Shown: positions 1 to 11,671, numbered from the stretch's first letter. The stretch is DNA of 64,000 nt from Notamacropus eugenii (GCF_028372415.1 NC_092877.1:253517010-253581009), one strand, 5' to 3'. A program made the numbers and translations. Notes: generated from the letters alone by a model not told the origin.

Positions 1-560
1 AACTGTGGGTCACAACCCCATATAGGCTCATGCAAATGAATGTAGGGATCGAGAAAAAGTTGACAACAGTAAAAGGTTTAGAAAGTGCAATGACTAAAAA
101 TTAATTGAAATTCAAATTCATAATGAATCCAAGGTGTTTCTGGTAGCCCTTGACTGTGATGGATCATGGAATTTCACTGCAGCTTTGGTGCTGAACACAC
201 AGCAGGTACACTTTGTACTGTGCATGCCATCATGTCACAAAATACCAACAAATGCTGCCAGAAACACTTTGGCTCAGATACAAAACTACTGTATGTTATG
301 GAATGCAGTATTTTTAGTATACATACAAAATGGTTAAATGAATATTGGCTTTGGATTAGGACAAAATTTATAACAGTTTGTAAAATGGCCCTAAACAAAC
401 TTCTTTAATTTTGTACTATGTATTTACATTTTACATGAAATGGACTTCACAGCATTGAGGATAAAATCAATCAATTCTGAAAAATGTTGAAGATACTCTA
501 TATCCTGCAGTATCAAATATTACATTAAGATCTAATTCTATATGTAAAAATAAATAAGTG
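1..560. repeat. Possible hAT-like interspersed repeat, truncated by window edge
   Basis: The first 20 or so bases hold a GGGTCACAACCCC palindrome like the GGGTCGCGACCCC motif near the ends of some mammalian hAT transposons (SPIN-like). The next 400 bases (GACAACAGTAAAAGG onward) read like a degraded interspersed repeat with no maintained frame. Family assignment rests only on the terminal motif, and the right boundary is a guess. Confidence 0.3.
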
Positions 561-803
561 ATCCTTTTCATTAGTATGCAAATTTGCTTTCATCTTTAAA
601 AAATGGTAAAATTATGTATGCAAAATAATTGTTTTAAAATAAATTTATAATTATTGGTAAATATTTTATTTACATACCTATTTAACATGCATATATACAC
701 AGGGTCACATAACAATTTCTTAAGAGGCAGAAGTCAAAAGAGTTTAAGAAGTCATGGACTAAGACACCTCTTAGCAAGCCATCAATTTCCTTCTTCATCT
801 CTC
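561..803. other. AT-rich spacer, nothing recognised
   Basis: AT-rich sequence with scattered stops in all frames. No repeat signature was recognised before the L1 homology starts near 804. Confidence 0.4.
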
Positions 804-1554
804 TTAATTAAATCTATTTTTACTATATTTTTTTTCTGAGATAAGGATAGCTATCCCTGCTTTTTCTTTTCTTTTATTCATTTTTGCTTCAGTTTGAGCA
901 TAATAGATTCTGTTCCAGCCCTTTGCTCTTACTGTGTGTGTGTGTGTGTGTGTGTCTGCTTCACCTGTGTGTTGTGTAAGCAATATATTATAAGATTATG
1001 GTTTTTGATCCACTCTATTATCCACTTACATTTCATGGAAGCATTCATGCCATTCACATTCATAGTTTTGATTTCTGCTTGTGTACTTCCCTCCATGTTA
1101 TTCTCACCTGTTTGTTCTCTCTCTCCTTTCACCCTTACCCACCTCAACAGCGTTTTGCTTCTGCCTGCTACTTACCCCTGATCTGCACTCCCTTCTGTCA
1201 GTCATCACACCCCCCTTTACTTAATCCCATGCCCCCACACATACTTCTTTGTTGAGTAAGATAGATTTTTACATTTAACTATTTGTGTATATAATTCCCT
1301 CTTTGAGCCAACATAATGAGAATAAAGTTCAAGAGATGTGCATAGCCAACCCTCCCATTTTCCCCTCCACTAAATAACTCTTTCTCACCTCTACATGTGC
1401 AATTATTTATCCCATTCTACCTCTCCCTTTCTTCTGCTTCTTTGTACTACTTTCTCATCCCTTAAGTTGTTCTCTTTTGTTTTATGTCATTCCCTCAAAT
1501 TCACCTCATATCCATACCTCTGTCCATCCATATTCCTTTTAACTGTACTGTACT
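804..1554 (-). mobile_element. L1 fragment, minus strand (ORF2 5' end and inter-ORF spacer)
   Basis: The segment aligns by eye with the younger L1 at about 46590-47150: the reverse strand encodes the start of the endonuclease domain followed by the pyrimidine-rich (on plus) inter-ORF spacer. It has many mismatches and a (TG)n expansion at 933-955, so it is an old copy. It is interrupted at 1555 by an RTE fragment and resumes at 2276. Confidence 0.75.
933..955. repeat. (TG)n microsatellite
   Basis: About 11 TG dinucleotides inside the L1 fragment. Confidence 0.9.
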
Positions 1555-2275
1555 GATCACTGTGTTTGGAAGGCTCAAAAGAAAGGTATGGAAGACAAGA
1601 GGTATTAGACTGATTACCAGACTGCAGGTCTACAGAGCTGTTGTGCTGACCTCATTGTTGTGTATGCCTGTGAAATGTGGACAGTCTACCAGCACTATGC
1701 CAGGAAACTGAATCACTTTCATTTGAATTGTCTTAGGAAGATTCTGAAGACCAGCTGACAGGATGAAGTACCAGATATTGAGGTCCGTATTTGAACCAAA
1801 CTGCCAAGCATTCAAACTATGCTTCAGAAAGCACAACTCAGATGAACTGGCCACATAGTTTGAATGTAAAATGTACACTTGCCCAAAAGATTATCCTATG
1901 GAGAACTCACATGGAACAGGAGATCATATGGTGCTCAGAAGAGGCAATACAAGGAAACTCTCAAGGTCTTTTTCAAGAACTTTGCAATTGATTATGTTAT
2001 ATGGGAGATACTGGCACAGGATGGCTCAGCATGGAGTGCCCACATCAGAAAAGGTGCTGTGCTCTATAAGCAAAGTAGAATTGAAACAGCTCAAAGGAAA
2101 TGTAGGGTGGGCAAATTTAGACTATCCACCGCAAATGTTCACACGAACTATCTGCCTAATCTGTGGTAGAGCATTATGAGTTTGTTTTGGTCTGATCTGC
2201 CAATCAGACACATTGAAACTTGACTTTATCATAATTATGTCATGTTGGTCCTCTTTGAGAATGAAGGACAATAAG
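1555..2275 (+). mobile_element. RTE-clade LINE 3' fragment
   Basis: Plus-strand frames encode the post-RT part of an RTE/BovB-type ORF. The run LQVYRAVVLTSLL (about 1642) is followed, after a frameshift, by ARKLNHFHLNCLRKIL and then LPKRLSYGELTWNRRSYGAQKRQYKETLKVFFKNF-type sequence at about 1879-1990. It ends in the RTE-style 3' motif GAGAATGAAGGACAATAAG at about 2258. Several frameshifts and stops make it non-functional. It splits an older L1. I did not find a clean TSD. Confidence 0.75.
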
Positions 2276-2480
2276 CAAATGTTAGCAACATAATTTTTAA
2301 GAGTTACAAGTATCATCTTTCCATGTAGGGATACAAACAGATCAGTTCTATTGAATCCCTTGTGTTTCCTTTTCCCCTTTGACTTGTCTATGATTCTCTT
2401 CGGCTTTGATATTGTAGGTCAAATTCACCTTATGAAGGCTGGAAATCCTTCTATTTCACTGAATGACCTTTTTTTCCTCC
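2276..2480 (-). mobile_element. L1 fragment, minus strand (ORF1 3' end and spacer), continuation
   Basis: Contains the CATCTTTCCATGTAGGGATAC...AACAG motif also seen at 58571 and 58764, which marks the sequence just after ORF1 in the minus-strand L1s here. It continues the element at 804-1554 beyond the RTE insertion. Confidence 0.65.
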
Positions 2481-2534
2481 TTGATGCAGTACACTTAACA
2501 TAATATTTGGAATATAAAAGCTAACATTATAAGA

Positions 2535-2695
2535 AAGTTTTAGTCTGAATTATCCTATGAGTTCCATTTGCCTATATCTTATCTAATAAGGTAGATTTTA
2601 AATACCTTAATGCACAGAACAGAAAAGCCTTACAATTCCTTTTATGTTTGCCATAGGGCTTATTAAAGTGCTATGCATCCAATAGATTTCTTATT
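2535..2695. repeat. Left arm of a long inverted repeat
   Basis: This 161-bp segment is, by eye, a diverged reverse complement of 3801-3956. The strongest blocks are TTTAGTCTGAATTAT, ATCTTATCTAATAAGGTA, AAATACCTTAATG, CAGAACAG and CCATAGGGCT. Either the arms are terminal inverted repeats of an approximately 1.42-kb DNA element, or they are two copies of one repeat inserted head to head. Confidence 0.7.
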
Positions 2696-3800
2696 CCATT
2701 TATGGAAGAATGTTTCATTCTGACTATCTGTTGAATGTCCCACTGCAGGAAGTGATTTGAGCTATTATTTTAAAGTTGTTAGGAGGAAAATGTGAAAGCT
2801 CAACTAAGTGCTTTTTTTCCATTCTGTCATCTTCCCTCCCCTTCCTTTTTTTTTTTAAATAACAACAACAAAAATCTCCTTGTGGAGGGAAAGAGACTGT
2901 GTTTCATTTAATTTTAATTACAGTATCTGTCATGGCTATAGTCAATAACCATAAGGAACCAATAAGATTATTATAGATGGGGAAAGACCATATTTAATGT
3001 TTCAGAGTCAGAGCAATGAGCACATTCTGTTAAATAAAAAAAGCTGTAATCTTTTTAACTGCTACATTACATTCTATTATCAAATAAAATGAATGTCTGT
3101 AAACATTTCTATCTTGAGAAGCAACCTGATTTTGAGTAGGACTAAATGGTTCTCCTTCAAGTATTATTTGAATTTATAAGTTATTTAGTAAAATGAATAA
3201 CATGAATGTGTGATAGATCTATCTGTGGGTGGATTATTAGACTCATTTAGACTTCATTTAGGCCAAAATGAAGTGACTATGCTGTGGTATGATGACAGTA
3301 TTCATGCATGCTCAACATATAAGGTGATGGGCAAAAACTGAGCATAATGTTTTTAAAAAAATTATTGATTAAAATTAGTAGGCTAATTCCTTATTAAAAT
3401 TTTAGAGTTGGTAATTAAAAGTATAATCTTATTTTTTAAGTGACATAAATCATCAGAATTATCAATATTAATAAGTTCAATTATAAGGCTGCTACTCATT
3501 CATAAATTACCTACTAGAACTTTTATACAGAAGTAAAACTGAAAACTCAAGAAAACTCAGCGGGACATTCTCCCATGAGATTTGAGCAAAAAATTTGAGA
3601 TTCTTTCTTTATCTACTTATCAAGCATATTATGGAATCATTTTTTTCCTGTTCAAGAGATCAGAATATAGAATGAATAATATGGATACACACATAATATG
3701 AACATAACATGACATGTTTTCTTAATTCATTATTTGTAATTTTTTAACATTATGGTAAAATAAAAAGTTATACCATTCCTTCACATAAAAATAATTTCTT
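2696..3800. other. Loop between the inverted arms, no gene seen
   Basis: AT-rich, with no long open frame on either strand and no recognisable transposase motif. If the arms are TIRs, this would be the interior of a non-autonomous element. Confidence 0.4.
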
Positions 3801-3956
3801 AATAAGGAAACTATTGTGTGCATTACACTGTAGAAAGCCCTATGGGGAATAACAGGAACTGAAGACCTGTTCTGTACATTAAGGTATTTAGAATTTACCT
3901 TATTAGATAAGATGCAGGTAAGTGAAACTCAAAGTATAATTCAGACTAAACCTTTA
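3801..3956. repeat. Right arm of a long inverted repeat
   Basis: Reverse-complement partner of 2535-2695. The outer end carries TTCAGACTAAACCTTT, matching AAGTTTTAGTCTGAA on the left arm. Confidence 0.7.
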
Positions 3957-4014
3957 TTCCAGTGTTAGATGTCGTACTCCTATAAGCCTTTTCCCTTCTG
4001 GTTTCAACATGTTA

Positions 4015-4190
4015 CAGTGGATTGGATTTGGTGCAATGAATCTGAAGACTGGTTATGTTTGTACTCTACCACTTCTTGCTTGGTGATTTTGAGTAATTGT
4101 TTAATCACCCTGAGCTTCACTTACCATGCGTATCAAATGAAAGGACTGAACATGATGATCTCTAAATCTCTGACAGATTCCACAATGTTC
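4015..4190 (+). mobile_element. Degraded tRNA-type/CORE-type SINE
   Basis: The order of motifs (a skipped-base TCTGAAGACTGG..., CTTGGTGATTTTGAGTAATTGTTTAATCACCCTGAG, then GATGATCTCTAAATCTCTGACAGATTC) matches the usual 3' half of mammalian tRNA/CORE SINEs. It is too diverged for a subfamily. Confidence 0.5.
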
Positions 4191-4319
4191 TAGATCATCT
4201 ATCAAGAAAAATAAAAACAATCAACGGCAAATGATAATCCCCATTTGAGAAAAAGGTTTCCTAGCTATGTAGCATTTCATGTGCATGAATCTAAATTTCT
4301 TTTGACCTTAATACTTTAT

Positions 4320-4500
4320 GTTATCATAGGACTTAGGGTTGGAAGTAATGCTAGAGGATGTATTATTCAGTCTTCTCACTTTTACAGATAAGGAAAATAA
4401 GTTTTGATGAAGAGAAATTTCTTGGAGTATCAAAGTCAGGATTCAGGCTCAGACCTGCTGATTTTAAATTTAGTGCTCTTTCTATGTTAGACCATGTTTC
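4320..4500 (+). mobile_element. MIR-like SINE relic
   Basis: Contains the MIR-style sequence TTTTACAGATAAGGAAA, then AAAGTCAGGATTCAGGCTCAGACCT and TTTAGTGCTCTTTCTATG. Ancient and diverged. Confidence 0.5.
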
Positions 4501-4949
4501 TGCTTTCCCTATGCCCATACTTTCTTTCAAGCTTTGAATTTTAGACTTTCAATTATCTTGTGAATATTATTGATGTTGACATAAGTATGAGGAATTCATA
4601 TGGCATTATTTAGTAGAACACTTTTGTTCTAGAATAGCACCTTCCACAAAGTTATGAAGTTGGATGTCAGATTTTAATGTCTATAAAAAGAAATATTTGA
4701 GAAGAAAAGTGAAAAAAATATTCAAAAATTTTTCCCAAGATAGTTAACTGTGAAAGGGAGAAAGGATAATGCAATAGCTTGAATGGATGTATAGTAGAGG
4801 ATTGTTGAGAAAATGGGAATTTTTTAAAAACATAATGAGGACCTGGTTGAGTTTATAACTCATAAAGAACCATTAAAAAACTCTGTATCCATATTCATAT
4901 CTTCATATTTGCATCTATTTTATAATTATAACTTTTTTTCTAAAATAGT
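4501..4949. other. Unassigned AT-rich sequence
   Basis: No ORF and no repeat signature recognised. Confidence 0.4.
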
Positions 4950-5480
4950 CACTATAAAGCAGTTAGATTTATGACAGGCAAGCAAGAATGGTTCAACACT
5001 AGGCAAACAATATAATCATTCCAAACATAAAAAATACTAAAAATCAAGTAATTATATCAAAAATAAAGAAACATTATTGATTAAATGCATCATTCATCTA
5101 TGTTTAACAACTATAAAAGTCATAAGAAAAGAATTTTTCTTAGTTTTAGAATTAACTATATTTTAAAATGTGTTATGTACAATGGGAAAATACTATAATT
5201 CTTCTAAATAAAGACAATGGTTAATCAAAGATGTTTCCCATCTCCACTATTTTTGACATAATTCTAGAAATATTAACAATAGCTTCAATACAAGAGAAAT
5301 TAACTAAAGACATTAAGACTTGCAAATTGGAGACAAAAATATGTCTTTGTAGATGATATTATGATTAACTCAAGTGACTAGTTGTTACTGTAATATAATA
5401 TGCAAAGTATTATAAAAGTAAACCAAGCATTATTTAAGGATAATGACCAAACTTACATCCAGAAATGAGCTGAAGGAAGT
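4950..5480 (+). mobile_element. Ancient L1 ORF2 relic, plus strand
   Basis: Broken plus-strand translation resembles the L1 RT region: TGKQEWFNTRQTI-like sequence at about 4970, later a stretch resembling GCPISPLLFNIILE at about 5235, then a degraded FADD-like segment (TTTGTAGATGATATTATG at about 5345). There are many stops and indels. It is far older than the L1s at 26-54 kb. Confidence 0.55.
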
Positions 5481-5754
5481 ATTTCCTGCTTTTCTTGGAA
5501 AGATGAGATTCTAGTGGATGGAATGGAGCGTGTTATGAGAATTTATTGATAAACACATCATTATTTTATTTTGCGTGTTTTTTCTATATTATAATGGAAA
5601 GTATACTACATAAGTGTAAAGGGGAGAAAAGGCTGTCATGTAAATATAAAAGTCACCAATAAAGCATTTTAAAGAAATATTACATTTTAAATGAATAGGA
5701 AGTCCATTTACAACTGCAGATGCTCAGGGCAGGATGTCAGGAAAAGTGAAGCCA

Positions 5755-5890
5755 AATTAATAGTCATTCATTAAAGACTTGCTACATACCAGGAATTTTG
5801 CTAAGCACTAGGGTACAAATAAAGGCAGAAAAAAAGAAATCCTTGCTCCCAAGAAGTTCACAGTCTAATGGGGGATAGAGGCAGATCTGC
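5755..5890 (+). mobile_element. MAR1/MON1-type CORE-SINE fragment
   Basis: Shows the characteristic order CATTAAAGACTTGCTACATACCAGG, CTAAGCACTAGGGTACAAA, TTGCTCCCAAGAAGTTCACAGTCTAATGGGGG. The same order recurs in the better-preserved copy at 62893. Confidence 0.75.
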
Positions 5891-6850
5891 TGTAAGCAAA
5901 TGGGTACCAATGATTAGGGAACCACAAGATTTTGATGAATGGGGTTTTGGAGGAAGTAACATCATCAGACCTGTACTTGAGAAAAACTTGTTTGATACCT
6001 GACTGTAGGGTAGACTAGACAGGTGACAATAACCTCAAGACTATATCAATATTCCAAACATAAAGATCTGAGGTTCTGTATTGCACTCATTGGGTTATTA
6101 GAGGAAAGAAAGAGCCATGTAAAAGATATTATAAACCTAGAAGGGAGAGAACTTGGCAAATTATCAGATGTAGGGGTTTGAGAGAGAATGAAAAAGCAAG
6201 GATTGCATGTAAATTGGGAGCCTTGATGACTGGGAATATGGTAATATTTTCAATAATAACAGTGAAGTGAAGAAGATGGTAGTACTGGAAGAAGGATATA
6301 GTGACTTTAGGTACTAATATAGTGCATTTCTGGTATCCACAGGAGATCTAGTTTGAGGTGCATAATAGATTTTTGGAGATTTGAGGCTGGAAGTTATGAG
6401 AGTGGTATGGAATATATAAAAAGATTGGATAATTACTATCACATGGATGATAATTCAATTCATTAGAAATGAAGAGATCACAGAGTGATATAAAAGAAAG
6501 AATAAAAAAGAGGCAGAGAGAGAGAAACAGAGTGGGGAGGAGAGAGAGAGAAAGAGAGCAAACACATCTAGGACAGAACCTTTAAGGACACAACTACTTT
6601 GTGATCACATCACTGATGAATGAGAGAAGCAGGAAAGAATAGTACAAAAAAATTCTAAGACAGTATCAAATAGAAGAGTGTGATTGACAGAATTAAAGAG
6701 TTCAAAAAGATCAGGAAGTATGAAGACAAAGAAAAAATAATTTGGCAGTTAAGAGAATTAAGAGAACGTTGATAACTTTGATGTCAGTTTTAGTTGATTG
6801 ATGAGGTAGAAAGGCAGATTGCAGAAAGTTAAGAAAGAAAATGGAAGAAT
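5891..6850 (-). mobile_element. CR1/L2-clade LINE relic, minus strand
   Basis: The plus strand here resembles the reverse complement of a CR1/L3-type reverse transcriptase ORF common in mammalian genomes. The block near 6700-6790 (AATTTGGCAGTTAAGAGAATTAAGAGAACGTTGATAACTTTG, with an upstream CAAAAAGATCAGG) corresponds to the region around RT motif A, and GGATGATAATTCAATTCAT near 6446 to the degraded YADD region. No frame is intact. The left boundary with the MAR1 fragment is unclear. Confidence 0.5.
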
Positions 6851-7041
6851 TAGCTTCATGTTCTTCTCAAGGAGCTGTGTGTCAGTAGAATAGACTATAT
6901 ATCTATCAACGTATATACTGCAATCATTAAAGGAAGCTGGTTCCACTCCTGGCATGCATCTTATGATGATGTGCACATATGATCTCAGATTATGTCTCTT
7001 CATAACTCTTCTGTAACAATAGAAAAGTGGATTGGATTAGG

Positions 7042-7210
7042 AGTGTCAAACTCACCAGGCCATAGTCATCACTCTCATCTCCACCTCAAACTTCTGAGTA
7101 TTGCTGAACTAATTAAAATAAAATTGAGACATGTTTAATTAAATTAATAAAAATATAATTTTTTAAGTCAATACATGACATCCAGGAATCTTTTCTATTT
7201 GAGTTTGATA
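7042..7210. mobile_element. Short non-autonomous hAT-like DNA transposon
   Basis: The ends are near-perfect inverted repeats: GTGTCAAACTCA at 7043 and TGAGTTTGATAC at about 7199. The interior (about 145 bp) is AT-rich and non-coding. I could not identify an 8-bp duplication. The resemblance to a common marsupial MITE with GTGTCAAACTCA ends is from memory. Confidence 0.5.
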
Positions 7211-8814
7211 CTAAAGTTGGATGATCACAACAACTTAAAATAACTGCAATGGATAAAAAAAGAAATGCACACATATACACACTCACATATACTTATACAT
7301 GAATTAAAGGAACTATATGTTCATAGAAGTCAATTTCTCTTTTTATCAATAATTTCAGTTCTTTAGTGTCAGTGGACTAAGTCTAAAAAAGTAAAATATT
7401 GTCAGTGCTATATTTTCTTTCTTAAAAGTGTATTGTTTCTTATTTTTTATATTTCAAGAGATACAGGTAATTTTTATTAGTATTACTTAAATCTAGTGAT
7501 ATAAGATTTGTCCTTCATTATCTTTGTAACATTCTAGTTTATCTTTAAGCATATCTTCTGGTTAAACAGATGCTATCCCTTATCTTTTGGTCAAAAATTA
7601 TGAGAAGCATGTGGAACAATTTCAGTCTTCAGAGAGGCTCTATACTGAATTCCACAGAGTCACAAAATTGATGTGCTCAAAAAGTATTTTATAGGCCCTC
7701 TGACAGATGATTCTCTGATCAGTACTAATTTAGACAAGTGTGTATATAAAAATAGGACTGATCAAACTGTAACTCAACCAAGTATTGAGTTTTCTGAAAT
7801 TGAAACATTCCATGAGCTGCAGAGATAAATAAATCAAATAAGTAAGACAATCTCAGATGAAAAGGCTATGTTTTCAGGACATATTTCAGTAAGAAAAGGA
7901 TCAAGAAATAATCTGAATAAGTAGCAATCTCCTTCAAATACATTTTAAATGTTTTACCTTTTTATAAGGGTTTAATTAAGGCAAAAAGTGATTACATGCT
8001 TCTACAATTAGCAAAAGGGACTAATTTTTAAGGAAAATAATGACAGAAAAATTAATTATGTATTCAGTGCTACATATTGATTACCATCAGTTTTTGTAGT
8101 ACCATATTTTATTTGAAAAAAACCGTGACACATATGTGAGCTCTTCACATATGTGAACAGAGGATAAATTTAATAGTACAAGACAGAATTTGGGTCATCA
8201 ATTCCCATGGGCAAAAGACAACAATAGCTACAAAATCATATTTTCCATTTCACAGAGCAACTCCATGGAATATTTAACCCTAGTTCATCTTTTTATTGAC
8301 ATAGGTCAACATTTTATGCACAGCTCTGTGCTTGTTCTTTGCTAGATTTATCACTTTTTTTTTAAATTGGTCCCTTCACAGAGACTTCGCATCTGTCAAG
8401 TTCAGGCATATGTTTACTGAGGACTTCCTTTGCAAATATTTCCTGACTTACTGATGTTGTTATTCTCCAATTCTATCCTATCAGTTGTCCCATATTTACT
8501 TAATATGACAAAGCCAGGGTTGTCCTAGAGGTCATAGAATCATAGAATTGGGAAAAAAAACCTTAAAAGTAATATGATTTTGCCTCCAAATTTGAGAGAT
8601 GAGAATACTGAATTTTGAAGAAAATAAATCATATAAGAAGGAAAAGAAAAGGCTCATTTAAGTCAAACGTAAATTTAGTCATTTTACTTTTTCTAAAAGA
8701 CTCATTGCTTATCTAATTACTTTAAGCATCCTTAATATGGAGCTGATACAGAGGTATAAAGAAAATAGGACCTTAAAAAAATCACATACATTTCCCTTTT
8801 CAAGTTACCCTGAA
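7211..8814. other. Unassigned AT-rich intergenic sequence
   Basis: No ORF beyond chance length. A short SINE-like scrap at 8530-8620 (GTCATAGAATCATAGAATTGGG) is the only repeat-like piece seen. Confidence 0.45.
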
Positions 8815-9085
8815 GTTTGCTACTGCTGCTATTACTAATATCACTAATAACACAACCACTATTACTATTTGTTATATTTCTAGTACTTTATATAATAACA
8901 TTGTTTTACTCATGACAGTTTTGTGATATACTATGTATAGGCATTATATAGAAATATAGATATTTTTATATAGACATAACTTCTTTTTACTGATAAAAAT
9001 GGGTCAGAGAAATTTAAATGACTTGCTTGTCAGTAGTCACATAGCAAGTAAGTAATAGACTAGAATTTGAAGTGAAACCTTTTGA
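8815..9085 (+). mobile_element. MIR-like SINE relic
   Basis: Pattern typical of MIR: clustered ATTACTA... followed by TACTGATAAAAATGGGTCAGAGAAATTTAAATGACTTGCTTG and CACATAGCAAGTAAGTAATAGACTAGAATTTGAA. Very diverged. Confidence 0.5.
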
Positions 9086-9166
9086 GTGCAAATAAGATAT
9101 TATTCTGGGTAATTACTTGTTCATATTAGGTAACTACTAAAGTGCTTTATGTTTTGCAAAGTAATT

Positions 9167-9168
<2 letters not shown>

Positions 9169-9238
<70 letters not shown>

Positions 9239-9253
9239 GTCTCTCTCTCTCTC
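9169..9253. repeat. (TC)n microsatellite
   Basis: About 42 CT units with a single TCTGTCTG interruption near 9235. Confidence 0.95.
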
Positions 9254-9254
9254 A

Positions 9255-9415
9255 AGAGAATTGCAATTCTTATTCCCATTTTACAGATACTGAAGCAAAT
9301 AAAGGTTAAATGACTCAGAATAAGTCACAAAGTTTGTGATGCCCTGACTCTTGATTTGAATTTGGTTCCTTCTGACTCTAACTTTAGCACTCTATCAACT
9401 CTGCCACCTAATATT
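9255..9415 (+). mobile_element. MIR 3' portion
   Basis: CTTATTCCCATTTTACAGATACTGAAGCAAATAAAGGTTAAATGACT and the later TTTGAATTTGGTTCCTTCTGACTCTAACTTTAGCACTCTATC match the MIR core and tail. Together with 8815-9085 it suggests two overlapping ancient SINEs around the TC tract. Confidence 0.55.
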
Positions 9416-9632
9416 TACCACATAAACAACATTCTCATAGACTACTAAAGTTGTTCTTAAGTGACAAACAGTGAAGGTTACAGTAAAAACTCTAATGCAT
9501 AATATAGTTACTTCTAACTTTTCTGTGTTCCTGGTACCTTGAGTCGCTTAATTTAGTTAATTATATTAAACTAATTTAAAATCAACACCAACGTTCCAAA
9601 GGAAGCTATTTTTGGAAATGTGGTGCTTTTGC

Positions 9633-10151
9633 AGGAAAGAAAGGAAGGAAAGAAGTAAGAAAGAAAGAAGGAAGAAAGGAACACACAAATAAAGAAAGAG
9701 AAAGGAAGGAAAGAAAAAGAAAAACGACAGAAAGGAAGGAAGAAAATGGATGGAAAACAGAATGGAGGTAAAGATAGAGGAAGGGAGGGATGAAGGAAGG
9801 AAGGAAAGAAGGAAGAAAGGAGGGAAGGAAGGAAGGAAGGGAAGGAGGGAGGAATGAAAGAAGGAAAGAAGGAAAGAGGGAGGGAAGGAGAGAAGGAAGG
9901 AGGGAGGGAAGGAGAGAAGGAGAGAAGGAAGGAAAGAAAAAGAGAAGGAAGAAAGTGAGGGAAGAGGGAAGGAAGGAGAAAAAGATAGAGGGATGGAAGG
10001 AGGGAGGCAAGGAGGGAAGGAAGCAGAGAGGGAAGGAAGCTGGGAAGGAAGGAAGGAAGGAAAGAAGAAAGGAAGGAAGGGAGAGAGGGAGGGAAGGAGG
10101 GGAGAGAGAGAGGGAGGGAGGAAAGGAAAGAAGGATAGAAGGAAGGAAGGA
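9633..10151. repeat. Imperfect (GGAA)n/(GAAA)n purine tract
   Basis: About 520 bp of almost pure purine on the plus strand, dominated by GGAA with GAAA, GGGA and GAGG variants. The long low-complexity Lys/Arg/Glu/Gly or Pro/Ser/Phe/Leu frames through it are artefacts of the repeat, not genes. Confidence 0.95.
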
Positions 10152-10490
10152 AATTTCTGCTATTTTGCAAGGTAGATACTTGATTGATTTGTTTACTCAA
10201 TTTTGCTAATCTTAAAATCCCTCATAACTCCATATGCAAAAATCATCATCATAAGAAACCTCTATACTCTGAACTCAAATCTTATTGATTTCACTTGAAT
10301 TTATTTACTTTGTTTCTGTGCTCAATGCAAATGAATGATGAATTTTGTAAGTATATTGCATCTCCCTCTGTTCCACCCCAATAAATGAATCCCTTCCACA
10401 AAATTCCTTCAAGTGCTCATTTGGCTTCTTTTTGAACACTTGCACTGAAGGCTAATTTCACACTTATAAAGCAGCTGATACCCTTTCACA
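10152..10490. other. Unassigned sequence
   Basis: No gene or recognisable repeat. Confidence 0.4.
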
Positions 10491-10601
10491 AATACACACA
10501 CACATATATGTGCATGTATATATATATATATGTATATGTGTATATATATAAATATATGCATATGTACGTATGCACATATATATATATATATATATATATG
10601 A
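10491..10601. repeat. (CA)n/(TA)n/(TG)n mixed microsatellite
   Basis: Compound alternating purine-pyrimidine tract beginning ACACACACACATATATG and ending in about 14 TA units. Confidence 0.9.
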
Positions 10602-10679
10602 TGTTTAGGACCTATTATCTTATATTGAACAAAATATTACTCACCATAGAAAGATCCAATTATGATGCCTATTCAATGA

Positions 10680-10790
10680 GGTGAAATGGATGTGTTAGTC
10701 TCACAATTAGGAAGAAATGGATTCAAGTTCTCCCTCTGACACATACAACTGCGAAATCCTGATCAAGTCATTTATTCTCAGGTAACCCTA
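10680..10790 (+). mobile_element. tRNA-derived SINE relic
   Basis: GTCTCACAATTAGGAAGAAATGGATTCAAGTTC resembles the marsupial tRNA-SINE around its B box (compare 41633). It is followed by CAAGTCATTTATTCTCAGG. Confidence 0.5.
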
Positions 10791-11656
10791 AGAGAATCTT
10801 GAAGACTATAAGTTGAAGACCATGTGATGATCTACAGTAGGAGAGAGAACTGTATCAGTGAGGATAGCATCCATTGATTAGTTAACAGTATCTTTAAAAC
10901 TCATAGGAATAACCTAGTTACTTGCTCTTTCTATCATGTTTTTGGTTGTGCTCCAAGCTATCATGCCCAATCCAGCCTGGACATCATGAACTGAACTGGT
11001 GAGAAAGGAAAAGCTCTCCTTCCTCTGCTCCTGCTCTTTCATTGCTGTCTATAAGCAGTGTGGATGTTTGTTTTTGGTGTGTTTTATTTTTCTTTAGTTT
11101 CAGGTGGCTGAAGTGATACCCACAGGATCAGTAGTTTGAGGCATGGGAATAGCCCAGCTAGGATTGCTGGTAAAGTGGTACAGCCAGCCATTTCAGCATG
11201 AGGAAGCCTGAGAAACCAAGGCATGTAGTAATTGGTTCTGGGACAATGTGGGTTTTTGGCTTCAAACATGAGATCAAGCGTCATCTGTGAATTTAATCCC
11301 GTTCCTCTCCCCAGAGAATGAAGTGGTATAAGGAGAAGGCGAATTATTTCTCCAATCTCAGGGAATGTTTTTATGTTTGTGAAAACATTTTTGGAAATTT
11401 ACATCCATGTATGTGTGTCTATGTTACATCTATACAAATACACAATTGCACATAAGTATATTTACATCTACATATTATGTATATGAGTAAAGTTCCTTTG
11501 TAAAAAAAAAAAAAAAACCTCTACTATCTTCAATATTGTGATTCAAATGTACAGGTGTACATTTTTTCCCTTGTCTGTTTCTGAATTCAAGATAGTTCTC
11601 TGTATTTTCTGAGCAAGCATAAACAATTTTTTTAAAACTTCCTTCCTCAGCCATGT
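10791..11656. other. Unassigned sequence
   Basis: Slightly less AT-rich around 10950-11300, with no ORF that resembles a known protein. It includes an A15 run at 11504-11518. Confidence 0.4.
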
Positions 11657-11671
11657 AGTTAAATCTCAAAA

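Noticed and set aside
3969-4193. 74-codon plus-strand frame
   Set aside because: It overlaps a degraded SINE and has no recognisable protein features.
9571-10209. Long open frames rich in Pro/Ser/Phe/Leu or Lys/Glu/Gly/Arg on both strands
   Set aside because: They are translations of the GGAA purine tract. All frames stay open because the repeat has few stop-forming triplets.
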